The translations under genes were made by a program, and so were the position numbers. From Cenococcum geophilum 1.58 (Eukaryota; Ascomycota; Dothideomycetes; Gloniales; Gloniaceae), in NCBI GenBank assembly GCA_001692895.1, contig KV748227.1, positions 744,001 to 808,000 of the forward strand: a DNA stretch of 64,000 nt. The letters run 5' to 3'. Position 1 is the first letter of the stretch; the number at the start of each line of letters is the position of its first letter. This document shows, in pieces, positions 1-10,700 of the stretch. Below the pieces are notes generated by a model. The model did not search any database and was not told the origin of the DNA. It worked only from the letters and a program-made list of their open reading frames with translations.

Positions 1-2041
1 GGAACGTGCAATGGTATCTTTCCAGACTATCTCTGGACTCCCAGCGTTAATAAAGCGAAAGAAATCATAGGAGATTGGCTTATCTCTGCTGATCAGTTCG
101 CCTTGGCGTAGAAACTAATGAATTTGGCCTATCGCATATTTCTTGCCATCATTGGGGTCTCTTCGGATACACATTTTCTTGTCATAAATTTTCTTATTGT
201 TGAAGGGTTTATTATAGAGTATTCCATATGAGCTACGACAACGCAGAGAAGGAAGGATGAAAGTATTATATTTTAGTTAATGAAGTTGATTAATTACGAG
301 GCCTTTGCAAACCACGAGCTGGCTATCAATATGGTTAACCGAATAATGCATATTGTTATGCTTTAATACTTACGGGTTCTTATTTATGAGAATCTTTATG
401 CCCTGCCCAAATAAGCCGTAGCGTCTTAAAAGCTGGCTTTGCACGTATTTAGAAGAATAAAGGCCCCCTGAGAGAACGAAATGGGACTAATTTGGTAGAG
501 TCAGTTAACACCAATAACATCCCCGCAGGATTATAATTCGCTTACAACTTTCTCCAATCGTAGTCCGTTTATGCGAATAAGCTGTCGGTTGATAAGATCG
601 AATATTCCACTAATCTAGACGTTAAATATCTCTCGAATATCATTCCTGGTACCATTTCTAATTAGCATAGGTAAGAGCAGGACGCTAGAAGATTGAAGAG
701 GATTTAGATTTTTGGCTTACTGAGCGAATACCATATAGCCGGACTTAATTATGCCGTCCAGGAAAGTGAAGTTACGAGGCAAACCTGGAATTCTTAATAG
801 GATCTTTGGGAGCGGTGGGTTTTCCTCTACCCCTTCTTTGATATACTGAAACTCCCCTTTGACCATATCGTTGGCAGCATATTCTGGTAACTGAACACTC
901 GGAAATTTACAGCGAATGTTATTTAGACGTTCATCGACCCTTTTTTGGAAGGTCTCGTCAATCTGAACTAATCTAATTGCATCTCCTAAATATCTAAGTG
1001 TAAAGTGTTAAATTAGTGATTACGTTTGCAGAATCTGAATACGGAGACAAACCGGTGGCTTTGTTAAGCTGTTCTAATTCAGTGATCTTCTCCATTTCTT
1101 CTTGGTTATGCTCATCGATGTATTTGAGTGAAATAACTTTAACAACGGAGATATCCTTAGCAGCAGCATCAGCAGAGCCCCCGGTTTAAAGTCTTGTGTA
1201 GCATATACCGTTATACCACCACTAGAGTCACAAACAAGGATAATATTCCCCTCTCTCATCTCCGAACCCTTGGCAGTAGATTCGTTGATTGATTGTGAAT
1301 CCCCGCTCCGGGCGCTCAGTGGTATATAGTTGTGTGGACTAGCTGCTGTGTATACCGCTGCGGCCTCCGCCTCCGTCAACCGAATATTCACAGAATGTCC
1401 CTCACTATCCTTCCCGAAGCCGGTGTCTTTCACAATTTTTTTAAACTTATTGGTTACTGACCCCTCCTAAGTGGTCGGCACGCTGAAAAGAAAGTCGATT
1501 GTGTGTTTTCCCCAATCGGCAAGCTCGAAGGAAGAACTAATGTATTCACTAATATGCTTGTACAATCCTGTTAAGAAGTCTTTATACCAATCTCGCACAT
1601 TACCAGACCTTACGTCACCATATATCCCTACGGGACAGCCAGCACTGTCTTTGAATGTTTTCTCTAAAAATTCGGGGTCGAGGAAAAGTTTAAAGCAGTC
1701 CTTTACGGCCTCACCCCGGTCCAATTTACCCGGTGGCGGACATCCAAATCCCCACGAAGTGAAGAGTTTGGTACCAGCACGATATCCAACGGCGGTTGGG
1801 ACTTTGTTCCTGATTTCATTGATTCCCGGCCATCTATTGATGATACGAGGTGTGGACCAGTCCGTTGCGCAAAATGCGACACCTATGACTAGTGCTCAGC
1901 ACCAACAGTGCAACTGTTCCCTCGGGGTAAATAATCGTCCAAGGTCTCACTTTCCCTGTAGTGTTTATCAAGTTGCATATCCAACTCACCTGTGTACGTC
2001 AACCCCATATCAACTCCCACGATGATCCGGTCAGGAGGCAT
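1..2041 (-). pseudogene. Hsp70-like ATPase gene, intron-containing, with nonsense codons; 3' end beyond window
   Basis: Fungal Hsp70-like proteins are actin-fold ATPases, usually of unknown client. Reading from an ATG at 2041, the product begins with the phosphate-1 region (DRIIVGVDMGLTYTG). It continues through DFLFSVPTT, LTEAEAAAVYTA, ILVCDSSGGIT (phosphate-2) and FVLSGGLYSSKYVQ to RCRSSYGILY, the usual family order. Six introns restore the frame: 1883-1989, 1156-1208, 994-1042, 658-720, 487-545 and 323-373, each GT..AG. Four in-frame stops remain (1467-1469, 615-617, 277-279, 115-117). Two stand where the family has Trp (TGG to TAG) and the others are consistent with Gln codons, so all fit G:C to A:T change. 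The GVDMGLTYTG loop differs from the family's usual DFGTT. Base composition is normal, unlike everything to the right. I infer a host gene recently disabled by mutation leaking from the neighbouring repeats. Confidence in the family is high; exact start is less certain. Confidence 0.85.
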
Positions 2042-2350
2042 TCCGGCGGCCACGGTAGCTCTCCGTATTGTTGACGGTGCATGAGAGTGCAGGATAGATA
2101 GGGCAAGAGTGGGGTTCGGCATCATGCCATGCCCAAGAGGGGCGTGCCAAAAACTTATCCACGATGTCATGCGGGTCACCGGAATCATCACACGGCTTTG
2201 GACTATCATGCTAGAGGTATCAACAGTGGAGAAAATCGTAAGTGCACTGCAATGCCACGTGTTCCCCTTAAAATGTCAGGTCTCCCACTTTGTTTGGGTG
2301 AGCAACAATCGGTACTAAACCAATGGGATTGCAATCTCCCCACGATAGTC
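2042..2350. other. Upstream flank of the Hsp70-like gene; no gene seen
   Basis: Normal-GC sequence upstream of the minus-strand Hsp70-like start. Short frames run through it on both strands but none resembles a known family. It would hold the promoter of the Hsp70-like gene. The composition drops sharply to AT-rich at about 2350, which marks the edge of the repeat block. Confidence 0.4.
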
Positions 2351-2399
2351 TAATCCAATCTGATCCTGTTAAGCCGTAATCTATAGCAGTCGAATAGCT

Positions 2400-2790
2400 A
2401 AACTAGATTAATCTAGAATAATAAAAGCCTAAAGAGATATTTAGTAAATGGTCTTAGCGAGCTTAGACTTATCTCGACCCTAGACAATATTATTACGTAT
2501 TTATTACAGGTTATATAAATATAAGGTCTTTTCCTTTAGACTAATAAACGGGCCCGTTACGTACTAAAAGTATATAAATAATATTCTTTCCGACCACTTT
2601 AATAAATTCTATAAGGTATACCTAGACGACATTCTAATATACTTAAATAACGAACTTAAATACAAAGCATATATTAAGAATATCCCAGAGAGACTACGGA
2701 ACGTAGGCTTATAAGTTAATATTAAAATATATATATTTAGAGTAAAATAGGACGGGTTTTTTAAGAGCAATTATTAACTGGAACTTCGCC
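2400..2790 (+). pseudogene. Ty3/gypsy reverse transcriptase fragment
   Basis: One plus-strand frame reads FRLINGPVTY, then KYINNIL, then VYLDDILIY and ERLRNVGL, the finger-to-palm order of a Ty3/gypsy reverse transcriptase. The catalytic YLDD is still present. Stops are TAG or TAA only. Neither LTRs nor other pol domains were recognised around it, so it is a scrap of an older element. It is not one of the complete elements elsewhere in the window. Confidence 0.75.
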
Positions 2791-3115
2791 CTCATTAATA
2801 TCTTTTATTAGATAAAGAACTAGAGTTAGATAAAAAAGGCCACAGGTAGTAGTTAGGGATTAAACGTAGTAATCAGCTGATAATATCAGCCGTCTATAAT
2901 TCCTTTCGGAAGGGGTAGAGGTAGTAGAAAAAAAAGTAAAAGCTACTTCTATATCTAAAGTAGAGGTTTAGCTTAATACGCCGTTCTCGCTTATATATTC
3001 CTATTAGGGCGTATCCTGAGTTACTAGCTTTAGATTTTATAGCGTTTAGGTCCTTATAGGTCTTAGGCGGCTAAAAGGTAGAGTATTAAAGAGTATTTTA
3101 GGGCGAGGCGTAGTA
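2791..3115. other. AT-rich RIP-like sequence, nothing recognised
   Basis: Degenerate AT-rich DNA between the gypsy RT scrap and the left end of the satellite-bearing element. It probably contains more of the decayed RT/RNase H region but I could not align it by eye. Confidence 0.4.
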
Positions 3116-3150
3116 TCATCAGGAAAACTTTTTTTGGGCGCGTTGTTGTA
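3116..3150 (+). repeat. Left terminal inverted repeat of satellite-bearing element 1
   Basis: Begins TCATCAGGA directly after a TA (3114-3115), then a T-run, GGGC and TTGTTG. The reverse complement of 18452-18486 gives the same order with small length differences in the T-run. Similarity fades beyond roughly 35 bp, although both ends later show variants of a GCAAATTGCCGCAAA-like motif. Confidence 0.55.
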
Positions 3151-3299
3151 GCCGAAAATTAGGGTCTGCTTAACTCGCTTAAGTCGCAATTTTAGTGATT
3201 TGCGGTAATTTGCAGCGATTTACTACAAACTTACAGGCTACTTGTGCAAATCGCCGCAAATTACTAAACCCAATTTTTGGCTGCAACAAAAATGCTACA

Positions 3300-4300
3300 A
3301 AACTGCACAAAGCTCTGCACGAAGCTCTGCACGAAGCTCTCACGAAGCTCTACACGAAGCTCTACACGAAGCTCTGCATGAAGCTCTACACGAAGCTCTC
3401 ACGAAGCTCTGCACGAAGCTCTACACGAAGCTCTACACGAAGCTCTACACGAAGCTCTACACGAAGCTCTACACGAAGCTCTACACGAAGCTCTACACGA
3501 AGCTCTCACGAAGCTCTGCACGAAGCTCTCACGAAGCTCTGCACAAAGCTCTACACAAAGCTCTCACGAAGCTCTGTACGAAGCTCTACACGAAGCTCTC
3601 ACGAAGCTCTCACGAAGCTCTCACGAAGCTCTGCACGAAGCTCCACACGAAGCTCTCACGAAGCCCCGCACGAAGCTCTCACGAAGCTCTGCACGAAGCT
3701 CTCACGAAGCTCTGCACGAAGCTCTACACGAAGCTCTCACGAAGCTCTACATACCGCTCTGCACGAAGCTCTACACAAAGCTTTACACGAGGCTCTATAC
3801 GAGGCTCCACATAAAGCTCTGCGTACAGAGGCTCTGCACGAGGCTCTACACGAAGCTCTGCACGAAGCTCTACACGAAGCTTTGCACGAGGCTCCACACA
3901 AGGCTCCACACAAGGCTCCACACGAAGCTCTGCGTACAGAGGCTCTGCATAAGGCTCTGCACGAAGCCCTGCACGAAGCCCTGCACGAAGCTCTGCACGA
4001 AGCTCTGCACGAAGCTCTGCACGAAGCTCTGCACGAAGCTCTACACGAAACTTTGCACGAGGCTCTACACGAAGCTCTACACAAAGCTCTGCATATAGAG
4101 GCTCTGCACGAGGCTCTGCACGAAGCCCCACACGAAGCTCTACACAAGGCTCTGCACAAAGCTCTACACAAAGCTCTATACAAAGCTCTACACGAAGCTC
4201 TACACGAAGCTCTATACGAAGCTCTATATATAGAGGCTCTGCACGAGGCTCTGCGCAAAGCTCTGCGTACGGATGCTCTACCGAAGCTCTACATAAAACC
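3300..4300 (+). repeat. 12-bp minisatellite, about 80 units
   Basis: Tandem units with consensus GCTCTGCACGAA, interspersed with 11-bp units lacking GC (GCTCTCACGAA) and with TA variants (GCTCTACACGAA). Because 12 is divisible by three and the unit has no stop in several frames, long open frames appear on both strands (HEAL-, TKLC-, RSSA- and CRAS-type repeats). The 11-bp units shift frame repeatedly, so I do not regard these as genes. The GCA to ACA variants are what CpA mutation of the minus strand would give. A short array of the same unit is at 31707-31880. Confidence 0.9.
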
Positions 4301-4435
4301 TTTGTGTGTGCGCGCGACACATTACGATCGGGTCCCCGCTATATTCCCGATAGCCTCTACACGTGCCTCTGCCAAGTATACCCTCTATTCATTTTTTACC
4401 CTTCCTTACATCCTCCCTACCTAGGGAGACACTAG
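4301..4435 (+). repeat. Spacer conserved between the two satellite-bearing elements
   Basis: The stretch with GATCGGGTCCCCGC, TATTCCCGATAGC, CTCTACACGTGCCTCTGCC and then CCCTTCC..CATCCTCCCTACCTAGGGAGG recurs in the same order at about 31880-32015. It links the 12-bp and 20-bp arrays in both copies. No coding frame is recognisable. Confidence 0.75.
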
Positions 4436-4439
4436 AACG

Positions 4440-4755
4440 ACAGCCAGCAGATGACCGTCGCCAGAACCAGACGACCGTCGCCGGAGCCAGACGGCCGTCG
4501 CCGGAGCTAGACGACCGTCGTCAGAGCTAGATGACCGTCGTCAGAGCTGGACGACCGTCGCCAGAGCCAGACGGCCGTCGCCAGAGCCAGATGACCGTCG
4601 CCAGAGCTAGACGACCGTCGTCAGAGCTAGACGACCGTCGCCAGAGCTAGACGGCCGTCGCCAGAGCCAGACGACCGTCGTCATCGCCACACGGCCGTCG
4701 CCAGAGCCACACGACCGTCGCCAGAGCCACACGATCGTCGCCAGAGCCACACGAC
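4440..4755 (+). repeat. 20-bp minisatellite, about 16 units
   Basis: Tandem 20-bp units with consensus GACGACCGTCGCCAGAGCCA. Variants interchange ACGACC with ACGGCC, GCC with GTC, and CCAGAC with CCACAC. The core GACCGTC contains a near-palindrome. The same unit forms a shorter array at 32025-32130 in the second satellite-bearing element. Confidence 0.9.
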
Positions 4756-4789
4756 AACCGTTCGAACGACCAGCCAGCGAACACTATAA

Positions 4790-4985
4790 ACGATTCGATC
4801 GATCGATCGAATCAAGGCGACATAGACAGGTAGGCATAGACAGGTAGGCACAGACAGACGGACAGACGGACAGACGGACAGACGGACAGACGGACATACG
4901 GACAGACGGACGGACAGGTAGGCAGGCAGGCAGGCAGGCAGGCAGGCAGACAGGCAGGCAGGTAGGCAGATAGGCAGGCACTAGG
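4790..4985 (+). repeat. GATC run and GACA/GGCA tetranucleotide arrays
   Basis: A CGATCGATCGATCGAA run is followed by an AGACAGACGG-type array and then a nearly pure GGCA array. The order matches 32170-32430 and part of 32700-32790. The open frame on the minus strand here is a by-product of the repeat. Confidence 0.85.
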
Positions 4986-5145
4986 CCAATCGACGATTTA
5001 GAGCCTCTGCGAGAGGCTTCCCCCTTAACGCCTAAGTAGATAGCTCTATATTTTATATAGTTATAATATAAATATTTAAAAGTATATTATAGCAATCTAT
5101 GGGAATATGTAATAATTTGGTTATTATATAATTACAATTTATATA
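4986..5145. other. Conserved tail with hairpin, then AT-rich sequence
   Basis: The tail contains GAGCCTCTGCGAGAGGCTTC, whose arms GCCTCT and AGAGGC can fold over a 3-nt loop. It recurs at about 32510 and 32855. From about 5040 to 5145 the sequence is AT-rich with nothing recognised. The pogo-like element begins at 5146. Confidence 0.6.
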
Positions 5146-5205
5146 AGCTCGGACCCCCGGAACTCGGTTGCCTCCTGAACTCGGACGCCTAACCGAATCG
5201 GTCAC
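5146..5205 (+). repeat. Left terminal inverted repeat of pogo-like element
   Basis: GC-rich end beginning AGCTCGGACCCCCGGAACTC with two spaced GAACTCGG-type motifs. It is inverted at 18190-18244 with few differences over about 40 bp. Its GC-richness stands out from the AT-rich flanks. Confidence 0.8.
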
Positions 5206-5245
5206 CCTATTAATTTGAGTTATCTACACTTGATTAATCAAGGTT

Positions 5246-5564
5246 GACCATCTCTGTATACATGGATTTTGATATATTGGCCTTGGCCTTTTGAGCAGAC
5301 ACCCTTTCGGGTCGTGATTTCGTCTCCTTTGCCTTTGCACGTGCCTCTTCCTCCTCTGCCTTACCTATCCCTTGGTGTGGCAAGAATTCAAGGACTTTTC
5401 GTATATGCACGCCTCATAAGCCAATCTAGAGGCTCCATACCGTATAGAGCTTGGTGTTGGAGCCTCGAGTCAGTACGCAGCAAGGGTGCTGGCGCCTTAT
5501 TAACGCTTGGATATTGCGGTAAACAGCAGCAACGTGGCCAGGAAGCCTATAATATTTAGTGTAG
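5246..5564 (-). pseudogene. pogo-like transposase, C-terminal piece
   Basis: On the minus strand this reads from just outside the piggyBac-like insertion to a charged alanine- and lysine-rich end (KAEEEEARAKAKETKS, then AQKAKANISKSM) and a TAA. Such an Ala/Lys/Glu tail is typical of Fot1/pogo transposases. If the piggyBac-like element is removed at its TTAA target, the frame continues from KFANIDLI at about 8480-8500. Two internal stops are present. The plus-strand open frame at 5269-5559 is the shadow of this piece. Confidence 0.65.
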
Positions 5565-5634
5565 TTAATTAAAAAGCTTTAATATTGTGTCGCCGTCTAT
5601 TTAATTATTAAATTATTAGTAAAATATTGTCCTT

Positions 5635-7990
5635 ATGCCGCCTAAAAAACGTTGTACATCTTTAGCTCTAAAGCCTCTAAAGCCTCTAAAAGCACCCTAA
5701 GCCTAGAAGTCTTATTTATAATCCTTTTAAGCAATATAGTATACATATAATAGCTTATCGGCAGTAGCTACGCAGCTGGCAGTGGTGCTAATTAAGGATA
5801 TTAAGGAGGCTTGGCCAAGCAGCTAGATAGAGGATATTAAGGACAAATTAGGAGCCGTTTTTAAGGCCCGCGGCGAGACTGCTAAGGATAAGGTAGATAA
5901 GGTAGATGAGACTAAACTACTAGAGCTATTAGCTGAAGAAGTTATAAAAATAGGCCTTCCTACTGTTCCTACTTTATAGGAGCCTATAGCCGCTGTTCCT
6001 AAATTAGATCTTAAAGTTATTAACCTTCTAGATAAGCTAATATTTGCCACTTAGCGTGCTAGTAAACCTATTAGTGGGGTTAATGCGGATATTAAATCTA
6101 ATAACTTTCCTAATTCAGATAAGGATAGTAAGCGCTCCGCTTACTATATACTAGCGAATTAAATTAGTATAGTGTCTAGCGGGTGTAAATCTAGATAGGA
6201 CTTACTAATTTTAGTATTTCTACTATTCTTTAGTATTAGTATATTTAAGAAGCTCGCGATTAATACAAACCTATATATAGCCTCTTAAAATGCTAGCGGA
6301 TATTACCAATTAGGATAATATATAGGTAAACGATTATAAGTGTAGAAGGAGACCTCTACTAGCGAATTGATAATTTAGGTAGGGCTTATTATTTATATAG
6401 GCGTCTTTAAAAGCCCTTAAGTGCGAGATCTTTGGGCTATAGATCCTAAATATCCTAGATACTTAATTAGCTTATTTATAGGCCAAAAAAGATAGGAGTA
6501 ACTTAAGCGCTTTTTCTATATCTTACTACTATTACTAAAGGGCATTAAACGTTAAGTCTTTAAGAAAATTAAGCTATTAACAACTCCTTTAGGCAAGGTG
6601 TTTAGAAAGTACGTTATACCTAGATCTATAGTTAGCTTTAATAAAATAATAGTAAGGTTTACTAAATAATCTATAGTTATAATTAAATTGCCTGGTAATC
6701 TAGTACCTAAGGGCTATAAGATAATAAGTCTTTATTAATATGGATATTATTATAGCTTTATATTTACATCACCTAGCTACTTTTTAGGCTTCCTTCTTAA
6801 ACGGATTACTAAGATATTGTCCTTTTAAAGACCTCTAAATGCGTCCTCTACCTTACTCGGCAGCTTCCTCTCTAGGCCTATTAATTCTGCCTATTTTTAA
6901 ACAACTACTTTACTAATATTCCGTTGCTTTAGGTGCTTTAACAGCTTAAGGTTACTGCAGCTAGAACGGCTTAATTAAACTTAAAGGACTATCTAGAGGT
7001 GTATAAAAGGGCTAATAAAAGAAAGGAAAGGCTGCCGTTTAACTTTATTACAGAAGTAGTTATTAGGGCAGTTAATTTAGTGCTTTTAATTATATGGTAG
7101 AATAAGAATTTGGTATAGTTAATAATAGTTCACTTATATAGCAATAAGGATATAAATAAAGTTAATTAGCATTAGCCGCGGGCATATAATTTCTTCCTTA
7201 AAAAGCTGGTAGCTAATATCTGGGGTAATAATTTAATTAAGAAATTAACGCTTTCTAGGCTCTCTATTAACTACAATAACTAAATAGGTAGCGTTAATAT
7301 TTATAATTAGCTTTAAAGCTACTATACTACCCAAATTATTACTATTTGTACTTAGCTACCTTTATTCTTCTAGGCGCTTAATACGGCTATAATTAACGCC
7401 TATATTATTAGTAAGAAGATCTTTTAGATATTTAGGAAGTCCTTCTAAACCCACTACTGTTTCTATATACGATTGGCATAGAACCTTATTATTATAGGTA
7501 GTTAGCAAATAGGCCTAGATAAGCACAATACTAAGCGTCTTCTTTATTAAAGCTTACTAAAATATAGGCAATATTAACCTAGCATTAGGCCTAGTTATAA
7601 AAACATTAAAATAAATTAAAAAACTACCTATATTACCGCTAAAACCCTACTACCTATAATTTAACGGTGTAAGACGCGAACTTACCGTTCTATTAAAAGC
7701 TTTATAAGGAAGCTAGACTATAAGACCCTACTAAAGTACTAGATATATAGATAGAAAGAGGCTAAAAAGCTTATAGTAAAGGTTAGGCAAATGGTATATA
7801 AATGCGAGGCCTGTAGGCTTCCTTTATACCTTTAGTACTTTAACAATTTTCATTTAATAGGCGACGACTAGGTAACTATTTTGGGTTCTTTACTTCCTTA
7901 CGCCTCTAATATTGAAACTCTAAAGCTAATTAAGCCTTTGCTGTAGTGTCCTTTTTAGCCTCCTTTAAGCCCTCTACTGCCTTTAATTAA
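5635..7990 (+). pseudogene. piggyBac-like transposase (DDE_Tnp_1_7 type)
   Basis: The frame opens with MPPKKRCTSLALKPL. The core has RSIVSFNKIIVRFT (about 6620-6665) and LVPKGYKIISL (about 6700-6735), which match the catalytic core block of piggyBac transposases. Further on are the YNN..GSVNIYN-like block (about 7270-7310), NAYIISKKIF (about 7395-7425) and a C-terminal Cys motif CEACRLP (7803-7823). Many codons are TAG or TAA where Gln or Trp is expected. The product would cut and paste DNA at TTAA, but this copy cannot be functional. Small frameshifts between blocks were not resolved. Confidence 0.75.
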
Positions 7991-8472
7991 TCCTCTATAT
8001 TAAATAACCGCTAATTAAACCGTTTAATTACTTATAGCTCTTAGTATACCTTATTTAATGTATACAGCACATCCTCCCTTATAACCTTAAGCTAGTCCTT
8101 TACTAGCTTATTTTTATTAACGTTAAGAACGCGTATAAAGTAGATAGGTAGTAGTAATTTAGGGGAGGACTCTAATAGAGAATTTTTCTATATAATTAGC
8201 AGCTAGTTAATAGAGGAAAGGCAGAAACCTATACTTATAATATTATATATTACAACTTTTTACCCAACTTCCTTAAAAAATATAGGTATTTTTAATGGTA
8301 GCCTTAATGGCCTTCTGCAGTATTTCATCGGCATTACAATATTGACGCGTTTTGGTAAGGGTTGCTAATAAAATAACCCTAGCTAAGGTGCCTGTAGCAT
8401 ACTAACCTAGGTAGGAGCGCCTAAAGCGCCTAATATAAAAAGTCACTTCTGCCACACAAAGGGATAGCTTCC
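7991..8472. other. 3' part of piggyBac-like element
   Basis: AT-rich 3' region of the element after the transposase. No separate gene was recognised. It ends in the right terminal repeat. Confidence 0.5.
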
Positions 8473-8643
8473 TTAATTAAATCTATATTTGCAAACTTTG
8501 TATTTAGGTCTATAACTACCCGCTTACGTTTTTTAGACCCTTAAGGTCCTTAAGCTGCAATTATAAGCTATATATTTAAGCCTCCTTATATACAACATCC
8601 GCAGTAAGTTGCTTAAATCATTAAGCCACTTTTTATAAAAGGG
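8473..8643 (-). pseudogene. pogo-like transposase, middle piece between the two insertions
   Basis: The minus strand reads KKRKRVVIDLNTKFANIDLI just before the TTAA used by the piggyBac-like element. This is the basic nuclear-localisation-like block and conserved FANI motif near the C-terminus of Fot1/pogo transposases. The gypsy element at 8644 interrupts it on the other side, with the AAGGG duplication (8639-8643 and 16660-16664). A methionine-initiated frame at 8533-8844 crosses into the LTR and is not a real gene. Confidence 0.7.
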
Positions 8644-9064
8644 TGTTACGGACGCTTTAAGTACAATGTTACAACTACTTGGAGAGGAGTCGGAAGAAGC
8701 TAGTTGGTTAATATAAGCATAGTCTAGGATAGAACCCGTAGAACTATATAACGAGGAATAGTAACTAAGGTCATATGAGGTGCTACGAAAGGAATAAGAA
8801 GAACGAAGGGAACTTATATACCTTATGTATAAGACGTACATCACGTATAAGAAGGATTTTATAGGAGTACGGTTGTGTATTTAAGGACCCTTAGTCCCTA
8901 CCTAGATAGTTCCTTCCTTATAGTAATTCTTAGAATATAATTGGAGTTAATCTATTAGGCAACCACTCCACTAATTGTTGTTACGTTATTAACTTACTTA
9001 TAATACCTACACACCTAGCCTATTAATAAGTCCACCGTAATCCCTACTATAAGGCTTCGTTATA
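8644..9064 (+). repeat. 5' LTR of gypsy A copy 1
   Basis: 421 bp, TGTTACGG..GTTATA (the ending is TTACA in the better-preserved copy). It matches 16239-16659 throughout, with scattered transitions, and matches the inverted LTRs at 42056-42480 and 49611-50035. Confidence 0.92.
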
Positions 9065-9127
9065 TAATTACTACCTAGTTACGGTTTCAATAAGTTAAAC
9101 AACATACCACTAAAAGCAGCCACTATA

Positions 9128-10700
9128 ATGCCATCAACGGCGGCAACTACGTTAGGATTAGGTAACGACACTAGTATAGCAGACACTGACTTATAACAAC
9201 TTATAACAGTAGGACAGTTATAAATAATAGTTAATTAGCTGACGGGAGATAATGCGGCACTTAAAAATAGGATTAATAGGATAGGAGTAGCAAAGGTTAA
9301 GTTACCATTAATTGAAAGATTCTTAGGAGAAAGATCGAAGCTTAAGGGATTCCTTACGTAAATATACTTTAAGGTTGCGTAGGAAGGAGCGAAGCTGGCA
9401 ATAACTATGGATTAAGTAGCATATATAGGATTATTCTTATTAGGAAGAGCACTTAAATAGTTTAAGCCTTACCTTATAGAGATATAAGTAAACGGAATAA
9501 TAATAATAAACTAGGAAGTAAGGTTTATATTTTTAAGCTAGAACGGATTTGCGAAGCGACTTATATAAATATTCGGGGACCTAAAAGCGATAACTATAGC
9601 GGAAAGAAAGCTTTAGAACCTAACGTAACGAACTTCAGTAATTAAGTATACGATATAATTCCAAACGCTAGCTATATAACTTAAGTGGAATAATAAGGCG
9701 CTTATAGCATAGTATAAGTAGGGACTTAAGGCTAAAGTCTAGGACGTAATTATTCTAATGGAAGATGCGGATACCCTAAGGGAATTAATAGATTAAGCAA
9801 TTAAGATTAATAATAGGATCTTCTAAAGGGAATAGGCTAAGAGAGGCTAGAATAGAGTTCTATAGTTGTATAAAACGTAGAGTACGTAACGACTAAAGCC
9901 AAATTAGAAACTATAGTATGGCGTAAAGCTAATAGACCTAAGTGGTACTAAAGAAACCTATAAGAGATGGAGTAAGAAACTATAGAAACCTAAAGGTTAA
10001 GGATTAAGCGATTATAGGACTAAGGAGCATAGGCTAAACTAAGGATCTTAACAGCAGAAGACGTTTGAGCGGACTCTATAACAGAAGTAATGGTTTAGAG
10101 AAGGAGCTTATATAAATTGCGGAAAATAGGGTTATTTCGCCAAAGACTATAGAAGTAGTTAGAGTTATTACGCAGTAAGGGGAACTAGACTAGCAGTATA
10201 TAACACACACGTATAGAGGGATAATAGTGCGCTGCAAGGAACAAAGGAATATTTAATTAGAAGTTTTACGTTTTGTTATAATAACGTATACCAAATTTAT
10301 AAAGACGCCAAGTATAGTGTAAGCTATTGGCTATAAGAGCTAGAGTTAAAAGGACTTAGAGGAACCAAAGAGTTAAATAAAGAATAAGATCGACTCTATA
10401 AGCTAGATTAAGATATTACAGCAATATACGGATAAGAATTAGCAACAATAATAATAGAGTTAGAGTACTTATTAATTAACGGCAATAAGGACAGTAAAGG
10501 AACTAACTGGGGGTATCTAAACCTTAATAACGTAACAGAGGTAGAGACTAAGACCGCTATAGAGCAAGGTTTAGTAACGGGTATTATAACACCGTTGGAT
10601 ACGGCATTTATTGCTTTATAAGACGGAAGGAACAATATCTAGAGACGATTAAGTAAGTAGACGACTACTAGTGCTAGCTTACTACTCGATAAAGGCAAAA
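9128..10700 (+). pseudogene. gag of gypsy A copy 1
   Basis: Starts at the ATG reading MPSTAATTLG. It carries a capsid-like region (RFLGERSKLKGFL) and a single CCHC-type knuckle, reading NCGK..GYFAKDYR around 10108-10150, in which the first and last Cys are now Tyr. These are what C-to-T or G-to-A change would give. Gag would form the virus-like particle that packages element RNA. Roughly one codon in fifteen is TAG or TAA. Confidence 0.8.

Larger units (their letters stand above)
5573..8472 (+). mobile_element. piggyBac-like DNA transposon
   Basis: The ends are imperfect inverted repeats: AAGCT, seven variable bases, then TGTGT and GC at equal spacing. The left end starts near 5573 and the right end is the reverse complement from 8472. 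TTAATTAA lies outside both ends, matching the TTAA target of this superfamily. Length is about 2.9 kb. The interior codes for a RIP-broken piggyBac-type transposase on the plus strand. It interrupts the pogo-like transposase between KFANIDLI and its tail. Confidence 0.8.

Noticed and set aside
1471-2353. Plus-strand open frames at 1471-2025, 2109-2318 and 2129-2353
   Set aside because: They overlap or face the Hsp70-like gene and have no family resemblance. The minus-strand frame with introns explains the region.
3195-4424. 409-residue open frame (HEAL/TKLY repeats), with further long frames on both strands, over the 12-bp array
   Set aside because: A 12-bp unit without stops opens several frames by chance; 11-bp units shift the frame repeatedly, and no unique domain flanks it.
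4440-4755. Possible CRISPR array (regular 20-bp units)
   Set aside because: The units are contiguous with no unique spacers, and the window is eukaryotic.
5269-5559. Plus-strand 96-residue frame
   Set aside because: It is antisense to the charged C-terminal tail of the pogo-like transposase.
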